From NCBI GenBank assembly GCA_033791445.1, contig JASJGS010000243.1, positions 1 to 64,000 on the forward strand: a DNA stretch of 64,000 nucleotides, given 5' to 3'. The position numbers were made by a program, and so were the translations under genes. The notes beneath the pieces are model-generated. The model was not told the DNA's origin and ran no database searches. It worked only from the letters and a program-made list of their open reading frames with translations. This document shows, piece after piece, positions 19,656-27,946 of the stretch (positions are counted from its first letter, which is position 1; each line of letters opens with the position of its first letter). This DNA is from JANTGF01 sp033791445 (GTDB lineage Bacteria > Bacteroidota > Bacteroidia > Bacteroidales > VadinHA17).

Positions 19656-19682
19656 ATCAGGATCTCTGATAATCTTTTTTTA
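19656..19682 (+). terminator. Weak candidate intrinsic terminator
   Basis: ATCAG-gatct-CTGAT forms a 5 bp stem 6 nt after the permease stop codon and is followed after a few bases by a run of about eight T. The stem is short and not GC-rich, so this is only a candidate. Confidence 0.35.
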
Positions 19683-19733
19683 AAAGTGATGCAGCATGCT
19701 CCATGAGCGTGCGTCAGTACAAATAGAACTTCA

Positions 19734-19765
19734 TGTAACATTTTAACACTTCAAACGTCTTAGCA
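19734..19765 (+). promoter_or_regulatory. ECF-type promoter of the sigma/anti-sigma operon
   Basis: TGTAAC (19734-19739), 16 bp spacer, CGTCTTAGCA (19756-19765), ending 16 bp before the sigma gene ATG. The same two blocks with the same 16 bp spacing occur before the outer-membrane barrel gene at 21395-21426, whereas the spacers differ in sequence. The AAC and CGTC cores are those of ECF sigma promoters, so the sigma factor probably activates itself. Confidence 0.8.
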
Positions 19766-19781
19766 TTGACTCATAAATAGA

Positions 19782-20267
19782 ATGACGGTTACCGAATACA
19801 ATAAAAGTGTGGACCTCTATTCTGACAATATTTTTCGCTTTATCCTAAAAAATGTAAACGATGAAGAGAAAGCGAAAGACATTGTTCAGGATTGTTTTGA
19901 AAAATTATGGCTTAGGGTAGATTCTGTATCCTTCTTAAAAGTTAAATCATACCTGTTTTCAGCTGCATACCACACCTTTATTGATGCAATCAGAAAGGAA
20001 AAATCAAAAGATCAATATGTAAAAAGTTTTAACGGTGATACACAGTATAGCGATCAGTATTCTGATTTAAACGAAATCCTTCACCAGCTAATTTTACAAT
20101 TGCCTGAAGCACAGAGATCAGTAATTTTACTAAGAGATTATGAAGGTTATTCCTATAATGAAATTGCCGAGATATTGAATCTTTCAGAATCACAGGTAAA
20201 AGTTTACATATACCGAGGTCGATTATTCTTAAAAGAGCGAATAGGAAAAGTAGAAGTATTGTTATAA
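19782..20267 (+). CDS. RNA polymerase ECF-type sigma factor
   Basis: A 161-residue extracytoplasmic-function sigma-70 factor. Region 2 spans about residues 8-75 (DNIFRFILKN, EKAKDIVQDCFEKLWLR, VKSYLFSAAYHTFIDAIRK) and region 4 about 100-155 (QLPEAQRSVILLRDYEGYSYNEIAEIL, then the recognition helix SESQVKVYIYRGR). Regions 1 and 3 are absent, as usual for ECF factors. The stop codon is followed one base later by the ATG of a membrane-anchored partner, the expected arrangement for a sigma/anti-sigma pair. It probably drives its own promoter and that of the barrel gene at 21451. Confidence 0.95.
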   Translation: MTVTEYNKSVDLYSDNIFRFILKNVNDEEKAKDIVQDCFEKLWLRVDSVSFLKVKSYLFSAAYHTFIDAIRKEKSKDQYVKSFNGDTQYSDQYSDLNEILHQLILQLPEAQRSVILLRDYEGYSYNEIAEILNLSESQVKVYIYRGRLFLKERIGKVEVLL

Positions 20268-20268
20268 A

Positions 20269-21378
20269 ATGAAGTTTACACGTGAAAATTATGAGCATTT
20301 CATGATAGATTACCTTGAGGGTAATTTAAATTCCCAGGATATGGCAGAATTTGGTTCTTTCCTGAACCTGAATCCTGACATAAACGACTCTTTGACTTCA
20401 TTTAACGAATTTTCTTTGCATCCAACTGACGCAACATTTCAGGATAAAGCTTCCTTAAAAAAGGAGTATCTTGATCTGTTAGACAATATTCCTGAAGAAG
20501 AACTGAATTGTATCGCTTATCTCGAAAACGATTTAGGCATTGATAAGGCAGGTGCATTTATAAAAATGACATCTGAAAAACCTGAGTATTTAAGCCTATT
20601 GTATAAATACAAGAATACAATACTTACACCACTTGCTATTCAATATCCTAATAAAAACCTACTAAAGAAAGCTGTTCCATTCTATTTTCGAAAGGTGATT
20701 TGGATTCCTTCTGCCGCAGCTGCCATTATTTTTATTCTCTTTATTGTAAGGATTCTCTTTATTGCACCATCATCATCTGAGTTTGGTTCCCCACAAATAT
20801 CACAATCACAACAAGAGAACCAATACCAAACCCTACCCAAGGGCTCTAAATCAGAGAACCTGGCTTCTGATAAGTCTCGAACGGTTCCCATTGAAAAGGA
20901 CAATTCGTCAAAAACAGCTGAACCGTCTGCATATCAGTCAATTAATAAAATACTGGCATCTAATAATCTTGATGAAGATAATCATCCTGAAGTGTCTGAC
21001 CGAAATTTGATGACTAATGCAATTCCTTTACTAGAAGGTAAGTCTGAAACCATACAAGCTAAGAAATTTGATAATTATAAACTGCATCCTCCAATAATCT
21101 ATATCCCGAGGGAGTTAAGTCCTCAAGTTTTAAGTGCCTTTGAGGCATATACAATTGAAGACTTCCGGGTTAAACTAGTAAAATCGACCGATCCAAGACC
21201 TACCACAACTCCTTTACTGGTTTCACTTGCCGATGCCGGAATAAAAGGAGCCAACAAAATTTCTGGAGGAAATATGGAACTAAATACAGCATCCAATAAA
21301 CAAGGGAAATTAACTGCATTTGTTTTTAACTCCAGGGGATTAAAAATTGCCTCAAGTGTGAAGAAAAAGAAATTGTAG
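20269..21378 (+). CDS. Putative transmembrane anti-sigma factor
   Basis: A 369-residue single-pass protein: a cytoplasmic N-terminal region (1-140) beginning with the FMIDYLEGNLNSQDMAEF pattern common in Bacteroidota anti-sigma proteins, one membrane helix at about 144-166, and a Ser/Asn/Lys-rich extracytoplasmic part that ends with a compact segment around 255-340. The zinc HxxxCxxC motif of classical ZAS anti-sigma domains is absent, so the assignment rests mainly on operon position, one base after the sigma gene, and on topology. It would hold the sigma factor at the inner membrane until an envelope signal arrives. Confidence 0.75.
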   Translation: MKFTRENYEHFMIDYLEGNLNSQDMAEFGSFLNLNPDINDSLTSFNEFSLHPTDATFQDKASLKKEYLDLLDNIPEEELNCIAYLENDLGIDKAGAFIKMTSEKPEYLSLLYKYKNTILTPLAIQYPNKNLLKKAVPFYFRKVIWIPSAAAAIIFILFIVRILFIAPSSSEFGSPQISQSQQENQYQTLPKGSKSENLASDKSRTVPIEKDNSSKTAEPSAYQSINKILASNNLDEDNHPEVSDRNLMTNAIPLLEGKSETIQAKKFDNYKLHPPIIYIPRELSPQVLSAFEAYTIEDFRVKLVKSTDPRPTTTPLLVSLADAGIKGANKISGGNMELNTASNKQGKLTAFVFNSRGLKIASSVKKKKL

Positions 21379-21394
21379 CAACTCGACAATTTCC

Positions 21395-21426
21395 TGTAAC
21401 TTTTATCCTATCTGCACGTCTTAGCA
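21395..21426 (+). promoter_or_regulatory. ECF-type promoter of the outer-membrane barrel gene
   Basis: TGTAAC (21395-21400), 16 bp, CGTCTTAGCA (21417-21426), 24 bp before the ATG at 21451. Identical in both blocks and in spacing to the promoter in front of the sigma gene, so this gene is a predicted direct target of that ECF factor. Confidence 0.8.
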
Positions 21427-21450
21427 ACAGAAAACATTAAAACTTAAACT

Positions 21451-22374
21451 ATGAAAAAATCTATTTCTGCCCTTGTATTGCTGGTGTTTATCATTTCTAC
21501 TGGTTTTGCTTCTCCCGACACTACCAATGTAAAAGTGGGACCAGATAAGGTTGTACGGGTAGTAGATAACTTTGATGGAACCAATGTGGTAATTGGCCGG
21601 AGCGGTAACATAATTGTTGATGAAAAAGACGATACTGTAAAAGTTAAAATTGGACAAAGAGGCATCAAAATCATAGATGGCTGGGATGGAACCAATGTAG
21701 AGTTTCTGGATGCATCTGAACTTGAAAAAGAGTTCAATTTCAAAGCCAAACCACGTTTCAGGGGTCACTGGGCTGGATTCGAATTGGGACTCAACAATTA
21801 CCTGACTCCAAGTGGCTCATATACTAATAGCTATCTCGCGCTTAGCTCGGGTAAATCATGGAATGTAAATATCAATTTCATTCAATACAGTATTAATCTA
21901 AGCAAACAAAAAAATATTGGTATTGTCACTGGTTTGGGATTTCAAATGAATGATTATAAGTTCAGTGGAAATAGTAGTATAGAAAAGGATAGTGATGGCA
22001 ATATTGTCCCTATATATTTTACCCAAAACATGAAAATGTCAAAATTTCATGCCAACTATCTAAGTCTTCCTATAATTTTTGAATTCCACCTAAATCCAAA
22101 AAAATATGGACGAAGATTCTATTTGGGAGTAGGTGTAATTGGTACCATGAAGCTTTGGTCTTACACAAAAATAAAATATTATGACCCTGGTAAAATTAAA
22201 GCCAAGAATTACGATGACCTGAGTATTAATCCATGGCAGGCAGCAGTAACTTTAAGAGCCGGATTCAAGTTCATAAAAATCTTTGTGAATTATAATTTAA
22301 ATACTCTTTTCATTAAAGACAGAGCTGAAGCATTGCACCCCATTTCCGCAGGCCTTGTTTTACTAAGTTTTTAA
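21451..22374 (+). CDS. Outer-membrane beta-barrel protein (PorT-like), ECF target
   Basis: A 307-residue exported protein. After the signal peptide (cleavage near TGFAS) there is a roughly 80-residue periplasmic segment with an imperfect internal duplication: VKVGPDKVVRVVDNFDGTNV and VKIGQRGIKIIDGWDGTNV. From about residue 105 to the end, alternating hydrophobic strands (GHWAGFELGLNNYLTP, RFYLGVGVIGTMKLW, AAVTLRAGFKF, HPISAGLVLLSF) indicate an eight- to ten-stranded outer-membrane barrel. It carries the same promoter as the sigma operon and may be the sensor, or the main output, of that envelope stress circuit. Confidence 0.82.
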   Translation: MKKSISALVLLVFIISTGFASPDTTNVKVGPDKVVRVVDNFDGTNVVIGRSGNIIVDEKDDTVKVKIGQRGIKIIDGWDGTNVEFLDASELEKEFNFKAKPRFRGHWAGFELGLNNYLTPSGSYTNSYLALSSGKSWNVNINFIQYSINLSKQKNIGIVTGLGFQMNDYKFSGNSSIEKDSDGNIVPIYFTQNMKMSKFHANYLSLPIIFEFHLNPKKYGRRFYLGVGVIGTMKLWSYTKIKYYDPGKIKAKNYDDLSINPWQAAVTLRAGFKFIKIFVNYNLNTLFIKDRAEALHPISAGLVLLSF

Positions 22375-22462
22375 ATATTCTATACAAATTAGCTGGTTTA
22401 AATAATTTTTAATCATATAAGGTTAAGATCGTCAATTTGTATTTGAACTTCAGGGAATTTCA

Positions 22463-22470
22463 TATCTTTA
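22463..22470 (+). promoter_or_regulatory. Probable -7 promoter element for the ThiF-like gene
   Basis: TATCTTTA matches TAnnTTTG in seven of eight positions and ends 19 bp before the ATG at 22490. TTTG sequences lie 17 bp (22442-22445) and 23 bp (22436-22439) upstream, neither at the ideal spacing of about 20 bp. Confidence 0.45.
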
Positions 22471-22489
22471 TGATTCTAACCTGAAGTTT

Positions 22490-23263
22490 ATGACATCATC
22501 AAATTTATCCGAAAAAGAACTCCGAAGATATCGCCGACATCTTATGATTCCGGAGATTGGCCCTGAAGGACAGGAGAAAATTAGAGATTCAAAAGTTCTT
22601 GTTGTCGGGGCCGGAGGTTTAGGTTGCCCAATTCTACAGTACCTGGCAGCTGCCGGGGTTGGCACGTTGGGTATTATGGATAACGATAAGGTTGATGAGA
22701 GCAATTTACAACGTCAACTATTGTATGGCATAAATGACATTGGTAAGCTAAAGGCCATAATTGCTCGTCAACGCCTATTAGAATTGAATAATCTTCCTGA
22801 TTACAGGGTGCTAAATATTCTTCTTAACAAAAAGAACGCCCTGGAAATTATCCCGGAATATGATATTGTTGTGGTCGCTACAGATAACTTTTCAAGCCGG
22901 TATTTAATTAATGATGCCTGTGTAATACTTGGAAAGCCATTTGTATATGGATCTATTTATAAGTTTGAAGGACAGGTTTCTGTTTTCAATTATAAAAACG
23001 GCCCTTCTCTCCGCTGCCTGAACCCAAGCCCTCCATTGGAAAACGAAGCACCACAACCTTCAGATGTTGGTGTAATTGGTGTTTTGCCCGGTATAATAGG
23101 GTCCATGCAAGCCAATGAGGTAATAAAAATGATACTTGGTAAAGGAGATATTCTGTCGGGCAAATTAATGATCATTGATATATTTAATCACCGAAATTAT
23201 ATCATTAGAATTAAAGCAAACCCAAAAAACTTTAATATCAAGGAACTTCAAGAAAACTATTAA
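22490..23263 (+). CDS. HesA/MoeB/ThiF family adenylyltransferase-like protein lacking the catalytic cysteine
   Basis: A 257-residue E1-like protein with the Rossmann ATP-binding loop GAGGLG (40-45), the acidic DNDKVDESNLQRQ segment (64-76) and VVVATDNFSSRYLIND, all as in MoeB/ThiF proteins that adenylate the C-terminal Gly-Gly of sulfur-carrier proteins. Unlike typical members, the four zinc cysteines are missing (only Cys176 remains near that site), and the place of the conserved cysteine before AGV-LGVLPGIIG is taken by Pro190-Ser191 (QPSDVGVIGVLPGIIG). Adenylation could persist, but thioester or persulfide chemistry probably does not. No moaD/thiS gene is adjacent. pepE follows after 21 bp. 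Confidence 0.85.
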   Translation: MTSSNLSEKELRRYRRHLMIPEIGPEGQEKIRDSKVLVVGAGGLGCPILQYLAAAGVGTLGIMDNDKVDESNLQRQLLYGINDIGKLKAIIARQRLLELNNLPDYRVLNILLNKKNALEIIPEYDIVVVATDNFSSRYLINDACVILGKPFVYGSIYKFEGQVSVFNYKNGPSLRCLNPSPPLENEAPQPSDVGVIGVLPGIIGSMQANEVIKMILGKGDILSGKLMIIDIFNHRNYIIRIKANPKNFNIKELQENY

Positions 23264-23284
23264 TTACTTTCAATTTTATAAAAT

Positions 23285-23995
23285 ATGAAACTCTTACTAA
23301 TCAGCAATTCAACCAATGCAGGGGAAGAATACTTAAATCATCCAAAAGAACAAATACGTCAATTTTTAGGCTCCAAGAAAAAAAACTGTTTATTTATTCC
23401 ATATGCCGCCGTTACTTTTTCTTTCGATGAATATGAAAATAAAGTACAGGAAAGATTTCTGGAACTAGGCCATGAAGTCAGATCTGTCCATCGATTTCTT
23501 GACCCGATTCAGGCCATTGAGGAAGCCGAAGCAATAATAGTTGGTGGTGGAAACACATGGCAATTAACAAAAATGATGCAGGACAAGGGAATGCTTAAAA
23601 CCTTGGTGAAAAAAGTAAAAAATGGAACTCCCTATATTGGTTGGAGCGCCGGGTCAAATGTTGCCTGCCCCAGCATTAAAACCACCAATGATATGCCCAT
23701 TGTAGAACCCGATAGCTTTTCTGTTGGAAATCTCGTGCCATTCCAGATTAATCCGCATTATCTCGATGCAAACCCTGATGGACATGCCGGGGAGACTCGG
23801 GAGATGAGAATAGAAGAATTTCTGGCAGTAAATAAAGAGATATATGTAGTAGGACTTCGTGAAGGAACAATGTTACTGTATGATAATGAAAATCTAAAGC
23901 TTGTTGGGCCCAGGGATGCGAGAATCTTCAAATTCGGTCTAAAACCATACGAAGTCGATAATAATGCTGACCTGAATTTTCTTCTTGAAAAATAG
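23285..23995 (+). CDS. pepE: Dipeptidase E (peptidase S51)
   Basis: A 236-residue cytoplasmic aspartyl dipeptidase that cleaves N-terminal Asp-X dipeptides. The nucleophile elbow GWSAGS places Ser121, with Asp136 (TTNDMP) and His158 (INPHYLD) as the remaining triad; all are offset by one from the enterobacterial enzyme (120/135/157). The GGGNTWQL turn near residue 88 is also family-typical and length is normal. It follows the ThiF-like gene by 21 bp and is probably co-transcribed with it. Confidence 0.93.
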   Translation: MKLLLISNSTNAGEEYLNHPKEQIRQFLGSKKKNCLFIPYAAVTFSFDEYENKVQERFLELGHEVRSVHRFLDPIQAIEEAEAIIVGGGNTWQLTKMMQDKGMLKTLVKKVKNGTPYIGWSAGSNVACPSIKTTNDMPIVEPDSFSVGNLVPFQINPHYLDANPDGHAGETREMRIEEFLAVNKEIYVVGLREGTMLLYDNENLKLVGPRDARIFKFGLKPYEVDNNADLNFLLEK

Positions 23996-24107
23996 CTCTT
24001 GTACTTTATACCATAATTGGACAGGATATCGTTCTTGTTCCCAATATTGCATTTCATATTCCAATGAATTAAAAATTTAATTGTATCCCGAATTTCTTAA
24101 AAATCGG

Positions 24108-26672
24108 ATGAGGACCTTCAGGCGTATAGTTATTATTCTCTTCTTTATCGTTCTGTTTCTGGCAGGAATAGGAATAATCCTGTTTCAAATAAATGAGGAC
24201 AAAATAAAAAAACAACTGCTCACTGAGCTGAATGAGGAACTTACTACCCTTGTTGATGTAAATGAAATTACTTTTAATTTCTTCCGGCACTTCCCTAATA
24301 TTACAGCAAACTTTAAGCAGGTTACGGTTTATTCACCTGAAGAATTTAATTCTAAATATTCAAATAAGGTAAGCATAGATACTCTTCTGAATGTCAGTAA
24401 TATATACTTTGAAATAAATTCCCTTGGATTAATCCAAAAGAAAATTGTATTTAATAAAATTATCCTGAATGATGGATGGCTAAATATAATTCTGAATGAA
24501 AAGGGTGAGAACAATTACCAGGTTTTTAAAATACCTGAAAAGAATGGATCCGATGGACTTTCATTAAATTTTAAATCGGTTGAGTTTAGAAATATCTTAT
24601 TTGACTATTTTGATATTGAAAAAAGGCTGCAAATTAAATCATCGATTGATGAACAAAAAGCAATCATTAAGAACAATCACTCATCTATTAAATTTCATAC
24701 GAAGATTTCAATCCTGGAGCTCATTTCAAAGGAAGCTCTAGTCCTTTCAAATAAAGCTCTATCAGTAAGCCTTGATTTGTCAATCAAGGATGATGTATTT
24801 ACCATAACAAATGGGGACCTCGATTTTGCAGGAGTTAGCACTATGGTTTCAGGTACTCTTCAGAAAAAAGAAAGCTTGTTTCTTGACTGTAGCATTGCCA
24901 GTACAGGCAATAAAGTAAAAAATCTTTTGCAGTTAATTCCTGAAGATATACAGGATAAGTTTAAAGCCCTGAAGGTTGCTGGAAATCTTTCTTTAAATGG
25001 TACCATAAAAGGATTTCTTGGTGACAATAAATATCCTCATATAAACCTTCAATTTAATTTAAAGCAAGGTTTGTTCTTTTATCCAAAATCAAATTTAAGA
25101 TTTGCTGATATTACAGCTTCTGGGGATTTGGACAATGGTAGCAAAAATAATACATCCACAACTCTACTTCGGATTAATAGTTTTCAGTCCCGTGTAGGTG
25201 GAGAAACAATAAATGGTACTTACCAGATTAAAAATTTAGAGAACCCTGAAATTAAAATTACTACTTCAGGAACTTTCAATCTGAAAGAGTTTATTAAATT
25301 AACCCCAAATACCGATGCAGAGATCCTGGATGGCTATGCCAGGGTAAATATGACAATTACCGGCAAACTCCGTGAGTTCAGGAAGATTTCTTTAAATGAC
25401 CTGGAAAAATTCAATCCAAAAGGCCAGGTTGAACTGATAAATGTAACTTATAAAACATTCAAGAGACCAATAGTATTTTCATCGGTTTCCGGAATTGTTA
25501 GACTCGGTGAACGATTTCATTTAGATAGTTTGCATTTGAAAATTAATGATAATCCTATAACTATACATGGCAAAGCAGAGAATGTTCTCTCCTATCTAAA
25601 TCAAAAAAGGAAACCTTTGGTAATTACCGGAAATGTCGAAACGCCAGGTTTTGACCTAACATCCATAATCCCTGGCCGACACAAAACTAGTCCAGGAAAT
25701 ACTCCTGTTAGGACTATTCACCTTCCTGAACATATGGAAGCTCATATAAAGTTGAACGCCAAAGCTCTGTCATACAGAAGGTTTAAAACAGAAAATTTCA
25801 CCTGTTTCCTGTTATATAATCCTGGTTCACTTTTATTGGATGATGTTAATTTTAGCTCCATGGATGGCAAAACCAATGGCAATATAACTATATTCGAGCA
25901 AGCAGATTCTGTATTACAGATGCATGCTCTTGCCCGTATTGACAATATTGATATTCATAAACTGTTCTATCAAATGGGAAATTTCGGACAGACATTCATT
26001 AAATATGATAACCTCGAAGGAAATGTGTCTGGAAATATAAAATTTTATTCAAAATGGTCCAATGACTTGAGAATCGACAAAAAAAGTATTATTGCGGAAA
26101 GTAAATATGTGATTGAAAACGGTGAGCTTATAAATTTTGAGCCCATTCAAAAACTTTCCAGATTTATTGCTGTTGATGAATTAAAAGACATTAATTTTTC
26201 CCGCCTGCAAAATGATGTATTTATTAAAAACGAAACTGTTACCATGCCATTAATGGAAATTAACACTTCTGCTTTCAATATTGAAGCATCAGGAAATCAC
26301 TATTTTAACAAACGTTATGAATACAATGTCAGGGTATTGTTATCCGATATCCTGGCCTCTAAGGCAAAAAATAAAAAGAAAGAGAACAATGAATTTGGAA
26401 TAGTTGAAGACGATGGGCTGGGTAAAACAACCATACCTCTGAAAATAATAGGAGACCCCGAGGACATTAATGTATCTTATGATGGCAAAGGTATGACCCG
26501 AAACATTAAAGCAGACCTTAAAAATGAAAGACAAAATCTGAAACAACTTTTTAGCAAAGAATTTAGGGAAAGAAATACGGATTCAACATCTTTGTCAGAT
26601 AAGAAAGAAACGAAAAAATTCAATATCACATGGGAAGAGGAAGAAGTTCCTGATACAACCATTAAAAAATAG
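24108..26672 (+). CDS. AsmA-like inner-membrane-anchored periplasmic protein
   Basis: An 854-residue protein with one N-terminal membrane helix (about residues 5-27) and a very long beta-rich periplasmic part, as in the AsmA/TamB/YhdP superfamily of bridge-like lipid carriers. The N-terminal AsmA pattern (LTELNEELTTLVDVNEITFNFFRHFPNITANFKQVTV) and the C-terminal AsmA_2-like part (GNVSGNIKFYSKWS...PIQKLSRFIAVDELKDINFSRL) are both present. The family acts in phospholipid or outer-membrane homeostasis. ATG 24108 was chosen over an upstream TTG at 24081 because it directly precedes the basic-hydrophobic anchor. A kinase gene follows after 26 bp. Confidence 0.85.
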   Translation: MRTFRRIVIILFFIVLFLAGIGIILFQINEDKIKKQLLTELNEELTTLVDVNEITFNFFRHFPNITANFKQVTVYSPEEFNSKYSNKVSIDTLLNVSNIYFEINSLGLIQKKIVFNKIILNDGWLNIILNEKGENNYQVFKIPEKNGSDGLSLNFKSVEFRNILFDYFDIEKRLQIKSSIDEQKAIIKNNHSSIKFHTKISILELISKEALVLSNKALSVSLDLSIKDDVFTITNGDLDFAGVSTMVSGTLQKKESLFLDCSIASTGNKVKNLLQLIPEDIQDKFKALKVAGNLSLNGTIKGFLGDNKYPHINLQFNLKQGLFFYPKSNLRFADITASGDLDNGSKNNTSTTLLRINSFQSRVGGETINGTYQIKNLENPEIKITTSGTFNLKEFIKLTPNTDAEILDGYARVNMTITGKLREFRKISLNDLEKFNPKGQVELINVTYKTFKRPIVFSSVSGIVRLGERFHLDSLHLKINDNPITIHGKAENVLSYLNQKRKPLVITGNVETPGFDLTSIIPGRHKTSPGNTPVRTIHLPEHMEAHIKLNAKALSYRRFKTENFTCFLLYNPGSLLLDDVNFSSMDGKTNGNITIFEQADSVLQMHALARIDNIDIHKLFYQMGNFGQTFIKYDNLEGNVSGNIKFYSKWSNDLRIDKKSIIAESKYVIENGELINFEPIQKLSRFIAVDELKDINFSRLQNDVFIKNETVTMPLMEINTSAFNIEASGNHYFNKRYEYNVRVLLSDILASKAKNKKKENNEFGIVEDDGLGKTTIPLKIIGDPEDINVSYDGKGMTRNIKADLKNERQNLKQLFSKEFRERNTDSTSLSDKKETKKFNITWEEEEVPDTTIKK

Positions 26673-26698
26673 ACAAACTTTTTAGCATCTGTAAACCT

Positions 26699-27856
26699 TT
26701 GGATAAGTACAAAAATAAAATACGACTAAAACTAGTTCTTCTAATAATTGCAATTATTATTGGGCTTTCCTCCCTCTTGTATACAAACAGGTTGGTGAAA
26801 GAATTAAAGCTTGAAGAAAAGAAAAAGGTTGAGTTATGGGCTGACGCTACACAACAACTTATTGAGCTTGACTTAAATGATACCCTCACCAATATTAATT
26901 TTTTGGTTAAAGTCATTGAAAACAACAACACAGTACCCGTTATTTTAATGAATGAGAAGGGGGATACTACTACGACAAGGAATTTAAGAAGCAAACGCCT
27001 AAAGAATGCAAAATACCTTGAACGGCAGATTGAAATAATGAAGAATGAACATGACCCTATCGAAATTGTTCTGGGCAACGATGAAAAAAATTATATTTAT
27101 TACAAAGATTCTTTAATCCTAACAAAGCTTGCCTACTTTCCTTACGTTCAATTGGGTGTAATCATTTTATTTATTCTTGTTGCTTACCTGGCATTTAGCA
27201 GCTCGCGAAAATTTGAACAAAACCAGGTTTGGGTGGGTTTAACAAAAGAAACGGCGCATCAATTGGGCACTCCTACCTCATCTTTAATGGGCTGGGTTAA
27301 TGTCCTGAAAATGAAAAAGGTAGACCCTAAGTTGGTAAATGAATTTGAAGAAGATGTTATACGGCTTGAGAAAATTACTGAAAGATTTTCAAAGGTCGGT
27401 TCAAAACCCATTTTAACTTCTACTAATATAATTCCTGTGATTTTAAATGGGATTAACTATGTCAGATCACGCTCCTCAAAAAAGGTTCAATTTAAGCTTG
27501 GTTTTTCTGAAACTGATGATATCAAAATTCCATTAAATATCCCTCTTTTTGAGTGGGTAATTGAAAATCTCGCTAAAAATGCCATCGATGCCATGAAGGG
27601 TGAAGGGACCCTTGAAATTCAATTAATTGATAATACCCAGGTTCTGTTTATTGACTTTAAAGATACCGGTAAGGGTCTTGGGAAATCAATGTTTAAGACA
27701 ATTTTCAAACCAGGTTTTACCAGTAAAGAAAGAGGCTGGGGGCTTGGTCTTTCTCTGTCAAAACGAATCATTGAGATGTACCATGATGGGAAAATCTTCG
27801 TATCCCACTCAGAGTTGAATAAAGGTACTACTTTTCGAATTGTCCTTAAAAAGTAA
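26699..27856 (+). CDS. Membrane sensor histidine kinase
   Basis: A 385-residue two-component sensor with membrane helices at about 10-28 and 148-167 enclosing a roughly 115-residue periplasmic domain. The dimerisation/phosphoacceptor segment is GLTKETAHQLGTPTSSL with His187, and the ATPase domain shows the N box around Asn290/Asn294 (ENLAKNAIDAM), G1 DTGKG (322-326) and G2 GWGLGLSLS (346-354). The KETAHQLGTP form of the H box is typical of a Bacteroidota kinase subgroup. No response regulator gene is adjacent. The start is TTG 26699, two codons after an in-frame stop. Confidence 0.9.
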   Translation: MDKYKNKIRLKLVLLIIAIIIGLSSLLYTNRLVKELKLEEKKKVELWADATQQLIELDLNDTLTNINFLVKVIENNNTVPVILMNEKGDTTTTRNLRSKRLKNAKYLERQIEIMKNEHDPIEIVLGNDEKNYIYYKDSLILTKLAYFPYVQLGVIILFILVAYLAFSSSRKFEQNQVWVGLTKETAHQLGTPTSSLMGWVNVLKMKKVDPKLVNEFEEDVIRLEKITERFSKVGSKPILTSTNIIPVILNGINYVRSRSSKKVQFKLGFSETDDIKIPLNIPLFEWVIENLAKNAIDAMKGEGTLEIQLIDNTQVLFIDFKDTGKGLGKSMFKTIFKPGFTSKERGWGLGLSLSKRIIEMYHDGKIFVSHSELNKGTTFRIVLKK

Positions 27857-27918
27857 TATCCCAAATTTCACAATGTATTGTTTCATGGGTTTGTTAATTG
27901 AAAATCAATAAGATTCAT

Positions 27919-27926
27919 TATTTTTG
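27919..27926 (+). promoter_or_regulatory. Probable -7 promoter element for the U32 gene
   Basis: TATTTTTG matches TAnnTTTG perfectly, ending 20 bp before the ATG at 27947. A TTG 18 bp upstream (27898-27900) may serve as the -33 element. Confidence 0.45.
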
Positions 27927-27946
27927 CCAGCTCAAAATTTCTGTTC

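Noticed and set aside
21421..21768. 115-codon minus-strand frame
   Set aside because: It overlaps the barrel gene and runs over the ECF promoter; the sense gene has signal peptide, repeats and promoter.
26662..27078. 138-codon minus-strand frame
   Set aside because: It lies entirely opposite the histidine kinase gene, is Ser/Phe-rich as expected for an antisense shadow, and has no domain pattern.
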